Shown: positions 56,941 to 64,000 of the stretch, piece by piece
Position numbering within the stretch: position 1 is the stretch's first letter
How the letters are laid out: each line of letters begins with the position of its first letter
Assembly (NCBI GenBank): GCA_963772375.1
Contig: CAVYXG010000009.1
Coordinates: 1-64,000 of the forward strand
DNA: 64,000 nt
DNA from: DATBHM01 sp963772375
GTDB lineage: Bacteria > Actinomycetota > UBA4738 > JACQTL01
Reading direction: 5' to 3'
Program-made: the position numbers and the translations under genes
Notes under the pieces: generated by a model
Told to the model about the DNA's origin: nothing
Seen by the model: the letters and a program-made list of their open reading frames with translations, nothing else
The model's database searches: none

Positions 56941-57804
56941 ATGTATCAGTGGTGGGTCCTGCTGCACCTCACGGGGGTGTTCGTATTCCTCCTGTCCCAC
57001 GGGGTCTCCGTGGGCGTGCTGTTCCGCCTCCGGTCCGAGCGTCAGCCGGCCAAGGTGGCCACGCTCCTCGAGCTGTCGGGGACCTCGGTCAAGGGGTTCT
57101 ACGTGGGCCTCGTCGTGCTGGTGGTGGGGGGGTTCGCCGCGGTCGCCTCCGGCCACCTGTGGGGGCAGGCCTGGATCTGGGTCTCGGTCGGCGTGCTGGT
57201 GCTGGCCTCCGTCGCGATGACCTCGATGGCCACGCCGTACTACCGGCGGGTGGGGTTCGTCGCCCGGGCCATGGAGGGGGGAACCGAGGCCGTCACGCCC
57301 GAGCAGTTCGACGAGGTGCTGAAGGACAGCCGGTCGGGCTCCGTCGCCGGGATCGGCTTCGTGGCCCTCGCGCTGATCCTGTACATGATGGTGATGAAGC
57401 CCACGTTCGGGCTGGGGGGCTCGAGCGCGTCGCCGCCTCCGCCGTCGGGGTGCGCGCCGGCGACGACCATCCACGTCCAGGCGTCTGGGCTGAAGTTCGA
57501 CACCGATTGCCTCGCCGCGCCCGCGAACACCGCGTTCAAGATCGTGTTCGACAACAAGGACCCGGATCAGCACAACGTCGCGATCTACAACGGCTCGACC
57601 AACCTGTTCCGCGGGGCCATCTTCGGCGGGCCGAACACCGAGACCTACTCGGTGCTGGCGCTCCCGGCGGGCACCTACAAGTTCCAATGTGACGTGCACA
57701 CGTTCATGAACGGAACCTTCAAGGTGGAGGCGGGCGGCGCAGCGACGGGCGGGCCCTCCTCCGGCGCGTCCACCTCCACGACATCGGGCACATCGGGGAG
57801 CTGA
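56941..57804 (+). CDS. Membrane protein with C-terminal cupredoxin domain
   Basis: A 287-aa protein. Four hydrophobic helices (about 5-28, 50-70, 76-96 and 133-155), then a Pro-rich linker and a cupredoxin domain (about 172-262) with candidate copper ligands His211, Cys250, His253 and Met256. The domain closely resembles the one added to CtaC: both have KFDTDCLAAPAN and FQCDVHT-MNG. The Usp-Rieske gene starts 3 bp downstream. Role unknown; electron transfer is plausible. Confidence 0.83.
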   Translation: MYQWWVLLHLTGVFVFLLSHGVSVGVLFRLRSERQPAKVATLLELSGTSVKGFYVGLVVLVVGGFAAVASGHLWGQAWIWVSVGVLVLASVAMTSMATPYYRRVGFVARAMEGGTEAVTPEQFDEVLKDSRSGSVAGIGFVALALILYMMVMKPTFGLGGSSASPPPPSGCAPATTIHVQASGLKFDTDCLAAPANTAFKIVFDNKDPDQHNVAIYNGSTNLFRGAIFGGPNTETYSVLALPAGTYKFQCDVHTFMNGTFKVEAGGAATGGPSSGASTSTTSGTSGS

Positions 57805-57807
57805 CAC

Positions 57808-58848
57808 ATGGGGTATCGCAGGATCCTGGCCGGGACGGACGGCTCGAAGACCGCGGCGGTTGCCGTGTCGGTGGCGGCGCGGCTGGCTGCGCGAACCGGC
57901 GCCGACCTCCATCTGGTGATGGGTTGGCAGCCGCCGGAGCTGGACGCCGACCGGGCCGAGGCCATCCTGGCCAAGGCTCGTGAGGCGGTGTCGGACGGGA
58001 AGCTGACCGTGACCGGCGAGCACCACATCGGCGACGGTGCGGCCGTGATCCTCGACGTGGCCAAGCGCCACCGGGCCGACCTGGTCGTGATGGGGAACAA
58101 GGGCATGGGCAGGGCCCGGCGGATCGGGCTCGGCGCGATCCCCGACAAGGTCGCCCACCAGGCCGGGTGCGACGTGCTCATCGTTCGCACCACCCACCAC
58201 AATCAGCCGATCACCGGCCGGGCCGAGGGCCTCTACGCGCACATGGTCATCGGGACCGACGGCTCCCCGACGGCGACCGAGGCCGCGTCGAAGGCGTTCG
58301 AGCTGGCCATGATGGTCCGCTGCGAGGTGTCGGCCGTCTACGTGGGCGACCCGATCGTCGGAGCGATCACGCTCGAGGAGGCCGCCAAGCGCCGCATCGG
58401 CCGCACCAAGGTCCACCCGGTGGTCGTCGAGCGGGGCGAGCCGGCCAAGGTGCTGGTCAAGGTCGCGAAGGACGCAGGGGCCGACCTCGTGGTCGTGGGG
58501 AACAGGGGCATGACCGGCGCCCGGCGCGTGCTCCTGACGAGCGTTCCGAACGTCGTCAGCCACACCGCCCCCGCCGACGTGCTGATCGTGCGGACGGTGG
58601 GGCGTTCCGTGGAGGACCTCCGGCCCGGCTCCGGCGGCGTCGTCCTGGCCGGCGGCCGTCCGGTCGCGGCGTACCTCGACGAGGGGGGCGTCCTGCACGC
58701 GTCCTCGCCGCGGTGCACGCACATGGGCTGCACCGTCGACTGGAACGAGGCCGACCGGACCTGGGACTGCCCCTGTCACGGCTCCCGCTACGACCTCGAC
58801 GGCCACGTGATCCACGGTCCGGCCACGAAGGACCTCGAACCGGCGTGA
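57808..58848 (+). CDS. Tandem universal-stress domains fused to a Rieske [2Fe-2S] domain
   Basis: A 346-aa fusion. Usp domain 1 (about 1-130) has GNKGMGRARRIGLGA and domain 2 (about 143-263) has GNRGMTGARRVLLTS, the ATP-binding G-x2-G-x9-(G/T)-(S/A) pattern. A Rieske domain (267-346) has CTHMGC (Cys303, His305) and CPCHGS (Cys321, His324), with Cys308/Cys323 able to form the disulfide. Soluble by composition. The stop overlaps the start of an FAD reductase (GTGA), so the Rieske domain is probably that enzyme's electron partner. Confidence 0.9.
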   Translation: MGYRRILAGTDGSKTAAVAVSVAARLAARTGADLHLVMGWQPPELDADRAEAILAKAREAVSDGKLTVTGEHHIGDGAAVILDVAKRHRADLVVMGNKGMGRARRIGLGAIPDKVAHQAGCDVLIVRTTHHNQPITGRAEGLYAHMVIGTDGSPTATEAASKAFELAMMVRCEVSAVYVGDPIVGAITLEEAAKRRIGRTKVHPVVVERGEPAKVLVKVAKDAGADLVVVGNRGMTGARRVLLTSVPNVVSHTAPADVLIVRTVGRSVEDLRPGSGGVVLAGGRPVAAYLDEGGVLHASSPRCTHMGCTVDWNEADRTWDCPCHGSRYDLDGHVIHGPATKDLEPA

Positions 58849-60062
58849 CCGGCCAACCCCGGCGCATCGTCGTCGTCGGGGCCGGCGTCGCCGGGGGCAG
58901 CGCGGCCCTCGCCGTCCGCGACGCCGGGTTCGACGGCGATCTCACGTTGATCGGCGCCGAGCCCCATCTTCCGTACGAACGGCCCCCGCTGTCGAAGGCG
59001 TTCCTCCGCGGCGAGCTGCGCGACGAACGCCTCGACCTGCGCCCGGCAGCGGCCTGGGGGGAACGCGGCATCGACGTCCGCACCGGAGCCCGGGTGGCGG
59101 CGATCGACCCGGCCGCCGGCGAGGCGACCCTCGAGGACGGCGCGGTGGTCGGGTTCGACCGGGCGGTCGTCGCCACGGGATCGCGGAACCGCCGCCTCGA
59201 GGCGCCGGGCACGGACCTCGAGGGGGTGTTCGACCTGCGGACGGTGGACGACTGCCGGCGGCTGCGGGCCGCGGCGCAGCCGGGGCGTCACGCGGTGATC
59301 GTGGGGATGGGGTTCGTCGGGTCGGAGGTGGCCGCGTCGCTCCGCTCGCTCGGCGTGGAGGTCACCGCCCTGTTCCCCGGCGACGCGCCGCTCGACCGGG
59401 TGCTCGGCCCGGAGGTCGGGCGGGCGGTGGCCGGGGTGCACGCCGAACACGGCGTCCGGTTGCTGCCCCGGACCCGGTTCGCGGCCTTCGAGGGCGCCTC
59501 CGGTTCCGTGGCCGCAGCCGTGGCGGGGGACGGCCGGCGCTTGGGGTGCGACCTCGCGATCGTCGGCGTGGGCGCCCGGCCGAACGTCGAGCTCGTTCGC
59601 GCGGCGGGGCTGGAGGTCACCGACGGCGTCGTGGTCGACGACCGGGGCCAAACGAGTGCGCCGAACGTGCTCGCGGCCGGCGACATGGCGTCGTTCCCGC
59701 TGGGCGGGACGGGCCCGCACGTCCGCATCGAGCACTTCCAGCACGCGGTTCGCCACGGCCGGGCGGTGGGGAAGGCCGCGGCGGGGGAGGGCGAGCCGTT
59801 CACCGACGTGCCGTGGTTCTGGTCGGACCAGTACGACCAGCACCTCCAGTACGCCGGTTGGCACCGGACGTGGGACGCGTTCGAGGTGCGTGGCTCGGTG
59901 GACGCCCGCAGCTTCCTGGGGTTCTTCTGCGAGGCCGGCGTGGTGCGTTCGGTGGTGTCGATGAACCGCAACCAGGAGCTCCGCCGGGCGATGCCGGCGA
60001 TCGGACGCGAGGTGTCGCCCGAGGTGCTGCGAGACGAATCCGTGGACCTCCGGGACATCTGA
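58845..60062 (+). CDS. FAD-dependent ferredoxin reductase-like oxidoreductase
   Basis: A 405-aa pyridine-nucleotide disulfide-type flavoprotein of the rhodocoxin/ferredoxin-reductase group. RRIVVVGAGVAGGSAA binds FAD, HAVIVGMGFVGSEVAASL binds NAD(P)H, LAAGDMASFP is the second FAD motif, and the reductase C-terminal domain follows. Coupled translation from the Usp-Rieske gene points to a two-component electron transfer pair. Confidence 0.9.
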   Translation: MTGQPRRIVVVGAGVAGGSAALAVRDAGFDGDLTLIGAEPHLPYERPPLSKAFLRGELRDERLDLRPAAAWGERGIDVRTGARVAAIDPAAGEATLEDGAVVGFDRAVVATGSRNRRLEAPGTDLEGVFDLRTVDDCRRLRAAAQPGRHAVIVGMGFVGSEVAASLRSLGVEVTALFPGDAPLDRVLGPEVGRAVAGVHAEHGVRLLPRTRFAAFEGASGSVAAAVAGDGRRLGCDLAIVGVGARPNVELVRAAGLEVTDGVVVDDRGQTSAPNVLAAGDMASFPLGGTGPHVRIEHFQHAVRHGRAVGKAAAGEGEPFTDVPWFWSDQYDQHLQYAGWHRTWDAFEVRGSVDARSFLGFFCEAGVVRSVVSMNRNQELRRAMPAIGREVSPEVLRDESVDLRDI

Positions 60063-60196
60063 TCCGGACCGCGGGCGACACCCGAACGGCCGATGACGGG
60101 TGACGGAGGAATCACCCTTGTGCCCCCCGCCGGCGGGAGTCGATACTCGCCTTGGTTCGATGCGGTCTCGACCCCCCCTTCGAAAGGAGGCCGCCC

Positions 60197-61786
60197 ATGC
60201 GTCCGCCACCGCGTGTGGTGATCCCGATCCTCGTCGTCCTGGCCTCCGCCGCCGTCACCGCGGCGGCCGCCCCCTCCCACGGTCCGGGCAGGGGCGTGCG
60301 GCACGAGAGCAAGCTCGGCCGGGCGTCGATCGCCCACCGGATGAAGGGCGGAACCTTCTTCCGCCACTCCAAGGGCAACATCCAGGGCCACGACCAGGAG
60401 GGCGTTGCCAAGATCCCGACCGGGAAGTTCGTCAAGCGGATCCACACCGGGCAGTCGAGGGTCGTGCCGCTGCAACAGCCCGGGTCTCCGGCGCCCGCGG
60501 CGGAGACCCGGGCGCGAACGCTCACGTTCTTCCGAAACACCCCCCGGATCGTGACGGGCCTCGGAACGCCGAACGACCCGAACGTCGCGGCGGCGGGCCA
60601 GAAGGTGGTCGTGGTCAACAACGAGAAGATCTCGCTGTCGGTCGACGGCGGGCTCACGTTCCACTCCTTCGGCGTCGGATCCCTGTACGCGGACAGCCCC
60701 GACGGGGGGGTCTGCTGCGACCAGGTGATCCGCTACGCGCCGTCGATCAACCGGTTCATCTGGATCGACCAGTACTGGAACGCCGTCGGGCATCCCAACA
60801 ATCGCGACCGGCTTGCGGTGTTCCCGCCGTCGGCCGTCACGACGGGCGGCCTGACGTCGTGGACGTACTGGGATATCACCGCCGCCATGCTTCCCGGGAC
60901 CCATAAGTTCCTCGACTACCCCGACCTCGCCGTCGGCACCAGCTACGCGTACCTCTCACAGGACGCGGGCGACGCCTGCTGCAGCGTCAACCAGTCCTTC
61001 ATCGCTCGGATCGGCCTCGACAACCTCCAGAGCGGCCTGAACCTCGCGGCCGGGCCGCACGCGTGGCGCTATCTCGATCAGGTGCTCCTGGGCGGCCAGG
61101 TGGCACAGAACACGCTCGGTCGGGCGTTCTGGGCCCGGAACACCGACACCAGTCACATCCAGGTCAACTCGTGGGCCGAGTCCTCGACCTCGTACCTCAG
61201 CCCGGCGGCCACGATCACGATCGGGACGTGGCCGAACTCCGACTACGTCAGCAAGACGCCCGACGGGACGCCGTGGATCGCGACCTACGGCGGGGCCGTG
61301 ATCGGCGAGGCCCGCGGCGGGCCGAAGAACGGCAGCCTGTGGTTCGCATGGACGGCCGGGCGCGGATCCGGGAAGCTCAGCTGGCTCGCGCAACCCCACA
61401 TCGAGCTGGTCGAGATCAGCGCCTCGGGCCTCTCGCTCGTCAGCCAGCGGGCCATCTGGAATTCGAACTACGCGTTCGCCTATCCCGCGCTCATGACGAA
61501 CGCCGCGGGCCAGCTCGGGATCTCGATGGCCTGGGGAGGCGGGACGAACTACGAGAACTTCGCGGTGGGCAACCTGACCAACTCGCCGTTCCTCGTGTAC
61601 AGCGCGACCAACAGCACGGCGAACTGCGGGTGTGGCAGGTGGGGCGACTACTTCGGGATCGGGACGGCCGGTGAGGTGGACCGGCCGAACGAGTTCGTGG
61701 CGGCCGGGTACGGGTTCAGCCCACCGCCCGCCGGCGGCCCGGCGAGCTACGACGCACACTTCGTCGGGTTCCAGATCGACCCGTAG
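60197..61786 (+). CDS. Secreted propeller-like protein of unknown function
   Basis: A 529-aa protein with a signal peptide (VIPILVVLASAAVTAAAA). Repeated short strands such as DPNVAAAGQKVVVVNNEKISLSVDGGLTF and NDYVSKTPDGTPWIATYGG look like beta-propeller/sialidase-type blades. Two vicinal Cys pairs (GGVCCDQV, GDACCSVN) and CGCGRWGDYFGIG near the end could bind metal or form disulfides. I cannot assign a substrate. ATG 60197 with AAAGGAGG. Confidence 0.72.
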   Translation: MRPPPRVVIPILVVLASAAVTAAAAPSHGPGRGVRHESKLGRASIAHRMKGGTFFRHSKGNIQGHDQEGVAKIPTGKFVKRIHTGQSRVVPLQQPGSPAPAAETRARTLTFFRNTPRIVTGLGTPNDPNVAAAGQKVVVVNNEKISLSVDGGLTFHSFGVGSLYADSPDGGVCCDQVIRYAPSINRFIWIDQYWNAVGHPNNRDRLAVFPPSAVTTGGLTSWTYWDITAAMLPGTHKFLDYPDLAVGTSYAYLSQDAGDACCSVNQSFIARIGLDNLQSGLNLAAGPHAWRYLDQVLLGGQVAQNTLGRAFWARNTDTSHIQVNSWAESSTSYLSPAATITIGTWPNSDYVSKTPDGTPWIATYGGAVIGEARGGPKNGSLWFAWTAGRGSGKLSWLAQPHIELVEISASGLSLVSQRAIWNSNYAFAYPALMTNAAGQLGISMAWGGGTNYENFAVGNLTNSPFLVYSATNSTANCGCGRWGDYFGIGTAGEVDRPNEFVAAGYGFSPPPAGGPASYDAHFVGFQIDP

Positions 61787-61808
61787 CGGGGAGGTGCGGG
61801 GGCCGGTC

Positions 61809-62129
61809 TCAGCCCCACCGGCCGTACAGCTCGCTGGCCGGGTCGAAGAACCCGCCCTCCGGCCTGGCGTGCGCGTGCCAATGGTCGGGGATGCGCCGGC
61901 GTTCGCCGTCGATCCAGTAGCCGTCGGGGTAGCGCTCGGAGGCCACGGCGCCCAGTCGCTGCAACAGCGCGCGTTCGACGTCGGCGTCGGGCAGGCCGTG
62001 CGTCCGCCACACGATCATGGGCGTGGCGCAGACCATGCAGTCGGCCACCCAGCAGTCCTCGTCCTCGAAGTGCCACCGCGTGATCTGTTCGGCCCGGCAG
62101 AGCAGGCAGTCAGGGGAGGACGATGGCAA
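61809..62129 (-). CDS. HIT-like zinc-binding small protein
   Basis: A 106-aa protein. Two Cys pairs, CLLC (residue 8) and CMVC, look like a zinc knot. IPDHWHAHARP resembles the histidine-triad H-x-H-x-H motif. I believe it belongs to a divergent HIT-like family. The only start that includes CLLC is TTG 62129, 20 bp inside the upstream DUF192 gene. Confidence 0.62.
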   Translation of the reverse strand: MPSSSPDCLLCRAEQITRWHFEDEDCWVADCMVCATPMIVWRTHGLPDADVERALLQRLGAVASERYPDGYWIDGERRRIPDHWHAHARPEGGFFDPASELYGRWG

Positions 62130-62559
62130 CCCGGTCTCCCACCTCGACGCCGTGCCCCGCGAAGAACCCCTGGTGCGCCTCGATCGCCCCGACGAACGGC
62201 GCGTCCGGCCGGTACGTCGGGCACGGATCGGCCGTGCAGGGCGGCATGTCCATCAGCGACAGGATCCGGCCGTCCGCCCCCCAGAACGCGATCGACAGCG
62301 GCGTCGGCGTGTCCTTCATCCAGAACGCGGTGTGGGTCGGCCCCTCGAACAGGAACGCCATCCCGCCGTCGGCCGCGAGGTCGTTGACGCCCTGCAGGCC
62401 GCGTTCCCGCACCGTGTCGGTGTCGGCGACGCGGACGTGCAGCGTGACCGGCCCGGAGGGCGTCGATATCCTCGCCTCGGCCCGCGCGGCGGACGCGGAC
62501 GAGCAGGCGGCGAGCCCCAGGGCCGCGGCCGCGGCGAGTGGAACGAAGGCACCGCGCAC
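62110..62559 (-). CDS. DUF192-family lipoprotein
   Basis: A 149-aa protein. Lipobox LAAC follows a short hydrophobic signal. The DUF192 core contains VRERGLQGVNDLAADGGMAFLFE and FWMKDTPTPLSIAFWGADGRIL, and CTADPCPTYRP gives a Cys pair. Function of the family is not established. GTG start at 62559. Confidence 0.87.
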   Translation of the reverse strand: MRGAFVPLAAAAALGLAACSSASAARAEARISTPSGPVTLHVRVADTDTVRERGLQGVNDLAADGGMAFLFEGPTHTAFWMKDTPTPLSIAFWGADGRILSLMDMPPCTADPCPTYRPDAPFVGAIEAHQGFFAGHGVEVGDRVAIVLP

Positions 62560-62689
62560 GTTCCCATGCTCGCACGCCGGGGACGCTTCCGGCCGGTTCG
62601 GCGGCCCGCCCGCCCCGGGCGGCTTGCCCGTGTGCCGCGGGACCGCTGCCGCACGTCCCCCCGGTCGCGCTCACTAGCATGGCGACGAC

Positions 62690-63688
62690 ATGGCCTCGTC
62701 GGACGGGTTGGCCCGGCGGCTCCGGCTCCCGGTGCTGGGGGTGGTGCTGGTCTACGCGTACGGCGTCGCCGGCTACCTGCTGTTCGGGTTCGGCTGGGTT
62801 GACGCGGTGACGCAGACGGCCCTGGCGCTGACGACGGTGGGGTTCTCGATCCAGGTGCCGCTCTCGAACGGCGAGAAGCTGTTCACGGCGAGCCTGGCGC
62901 TGGCGGGCGTGAGCCTGTTCCTGATCCTGCTGGCCGTGCTGGGGGCCGGGCTGGTGGAGGGCAACTACCTCCAGGCGGGGAGGAGACGACGCATGCAGTC
63001 GCGGATCGATCGAATGCGGGACCACTACATCGTGTGCGCATACGGCCGGGTCGGCCAGACCGTGGCCCGGGAGCTCGAGTCGGAGGGCGTGCCGTTCGCG
63101 GTCATCGAGCAGCGCGAGGACCTCGAGGACCTCATGCGCTACGACGACGTCCCCTACCTCGTGGGGTCGCCGTCGACGGAGTCCGTGCTCCGGCTGGCCG
63201 GGGTCGAACGCGCTCGAGGCCTGGTGTGCGCGGTCGACTCCGACACCGAGAACGTCTACATCGCGCTCACCGCGCGGTCGCTCAACCCGGGCATCTTCAT
63301 CGTGGCCCGGGCCGGCAAGCCCGAGTCGCCCGCCCGCCTGCTCAGAGCCGGGGCGAACCGCGTGATCTCGCCGTACGTCACGAGCGGCCGGCACATGGCC
63401 GTGCTGGCCGTCCACCCGGAGGTCACCGACTACCTGGACCTCGAGGGGGCGACGGGGGGCGTCCGCCTGGAGCAGCTGGTGATCGAGCCGTCCTCGCCGC
63501 TCGTCGGGCAGACGCTCGAGGAGGCGTGCGGCGACGCCGTGCCGATGCTGCTGCTCCGCCCGACCGGCGAGCGGATCCCCAATCCGGCCCCCGGCGAACG
63601 CGTCCGCGAGGGCGACCTCGTGATCGTGTTCGGCGAGAGCGCCCAGCCGGGGGCCGGACGGCCCGAGTCCCTGGGCCGGAGGGCCTGA
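62690..63688 (+). CDS. Two-helix potassium channel-like protein with TrkA (RCK) domains
   Basis: A 332-aa protein. Two membrane helices (about 12-34 and 64-88) flank a pore loop with TTVGFS at 48-53, in place of the usual TVGYG filter. A TrkA-N Rossmann domain (YIVCAYGRVGQTVARELE) and a TrkA-C domain (VRLEQLVIEPSSPLVGQTLEEA) follow. Potassium flux gated by nucleotide is the family role; the filter change makes selectivity uncertain. ATG 62690. Confidence 0.87.
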   Translation: MASSDGLARRLRLPVLGVVLVYAYGVAGYLLFGFGWVDAVTQTALALTTVGFSIQVPLSNGEKLFTASLALAGVSLFLILLAVLGAGLVEGNYLQAGRRRRMQSRIDRMRDHYIVCAYGRVGQTVARELESEGVPFAVIEQREDLEDLMRYDDVPYLVGSPSTESVLRLAGVERARGLVCAVDSDTENVYIALTARSLNPGIFIVARAGKPESPARLLRAGANRVISPYVTSGRHMAVLAVHPEVTDYLDLEGATGGVRLEQLVIEPSSPLVGQTLEEACGDAVPMLLLRPTGERIPNPAPGERVREGDLVIVFGESAQPGAGRPESLGRRA

Positions 63689-64000
63689 TGATGCCGGTCG
63701 AGCGCGGGGCGGGAACGGGGGACGGCCCGCCGTCGGGCTCCCGGCGGAGGAGCTGGGAGGTCGCCGTCCTGGTGGCGGCCGGGGCGGCGATCGGGGTCGG
63801 CGTCGCGGCGCGACGCTCCGCCCGCCGAGCCCCGCCGTCGGCCGGCGACGGGCTGCGGCAGCTGTCGTGGGTCGGCCGGCGGCTCGACCCCTACCGGCTC
63901 CACGCCGATCCCGGCCTCGCGATCCCGCCGCTGCCGCCAGCCCGGGTCGTGATGGTCCCGGGCCGTGGCGAGGTGTTCGTGCGGCATGCGCCCCGGGACG
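63688..64000 (+). CDS. Alpha/beta hydrolase-like protein, N-terminal part
   Basis: Open to the window edge (at least 104 aa). ATG overlaps the channel stop. A hydrophobic helix near 26-42 could anchor it. The end RVVMVPGRGEVFVRHAPRD resembles the first strands of actinobacterial alpha/beta hydrolases (chloroperoxidase type). The catalytic part lies beyond the window. Confidence 0.5.
   Translation, partial: MMPVERGAGTGDGPPSGSRRRSWEVAVLVAAGAAIGVGVAARRSARRAPPSAGDGLRQLSWVGRRLDPYRLHADPGLAIPPLPPARVVMVPGRGEVFVRHAPRD

Noticed and set aside
54508..58815. Minus-strand open frame of about 1435 codons
   Set aside because: It is the antisense shadow of the VOC, peptidase, cupredoxin and Usp-Rieske genes. 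No recognisable domain.

Overview
The window is about 70% GC. Gene content and order point to an aerobic, menaquinone-using Actinomycetota: a ctaCDEF cytochrome oxidase set, a geranylgeranyl-reductase/nuoA-N/polyprenyl-synthase block, a second nuo cluster followed by htpX, holin-X and DUF3618-like proteins, frequent GTG starts, and apparently leaderless genes. The lineage within the phylum cannot be fixed from this sequence alone.

1-8200 is a mobile-element landing zone. A decayed IS256-family element (394-5348) is split by a second IS256-type element (1295-4872, flanked by the 8-bp repeat CATCGAGG). That second element is split by a group II intron (complement 2054-4220) which carries its own reverse transcriptase/maturase. 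An ECF sigma factor and a membrane-anchored partner follow (5415-6559). An IS1380-family element (6577-8195, 5-bp target repeat CTTAG) sits in the sigma gene's 5' leader.

8450-15440 holds the aa3-type cytochrome c oxidase: ctaC-D-E-F on the minus strand, ctaG on the plus strand, and a fused CtaA-CtaB heme A/heme O synthase. CtaC carries an extra C-terminal copper-type (cupredoxin) domain.

15971-33539 is a menaquinone/complex I block. A near-perfect Rex operator precedes a geranylgeranyl reductase (MenJ-like), then a full 14-gene nuoA-N operon with overlapping stop/start codons, then a polyprenyl diphosphate synthase. An ABC exporter pair and a VapBC-type toxin-antitoxin pair separate it from a second complex I cluster (36160-45398). 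This second cluster has nuoA, B, C and H-N but no nuoD, E, F or G. It also has a Rex-like operator, which overlaps the nuoA2 start codon.

45400-54860 starts with a yybP-ykoY (manganese) riboswitch and htpX. It continues with a GNAT protein, a YajQ-family protein, tRNA-Tyr, holin-X/DUF3618 envelope proteins, a cupin, an APH(6)-type kinase, an atypical SDR, a lytic transglycosylase lipoprotein, adenine/adenosine deaminase and two VOC proteins. 54949-64000 holds a secreted M1-type metallopeptidase, a membrane-cupredoxin protein, a Usp-Usp-Rieske fusion translationally coupled to an FAD ferredoxin reductase, a secreted propeller-like protein, DUF192 and HIT-like proteins, a two-TM/TrkA potassium channel-like protein, and the start of an alpha/beta hydrolase-like gene.

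The least ordinary items are the three-deep mobile-element nest, the paired Rex sites in front of two complex I operons (one lacking NuoD), the Mn riboswitch on htpX, and the Usp-Rieske/reductase pair beside a recurrent cupredoxin domain.
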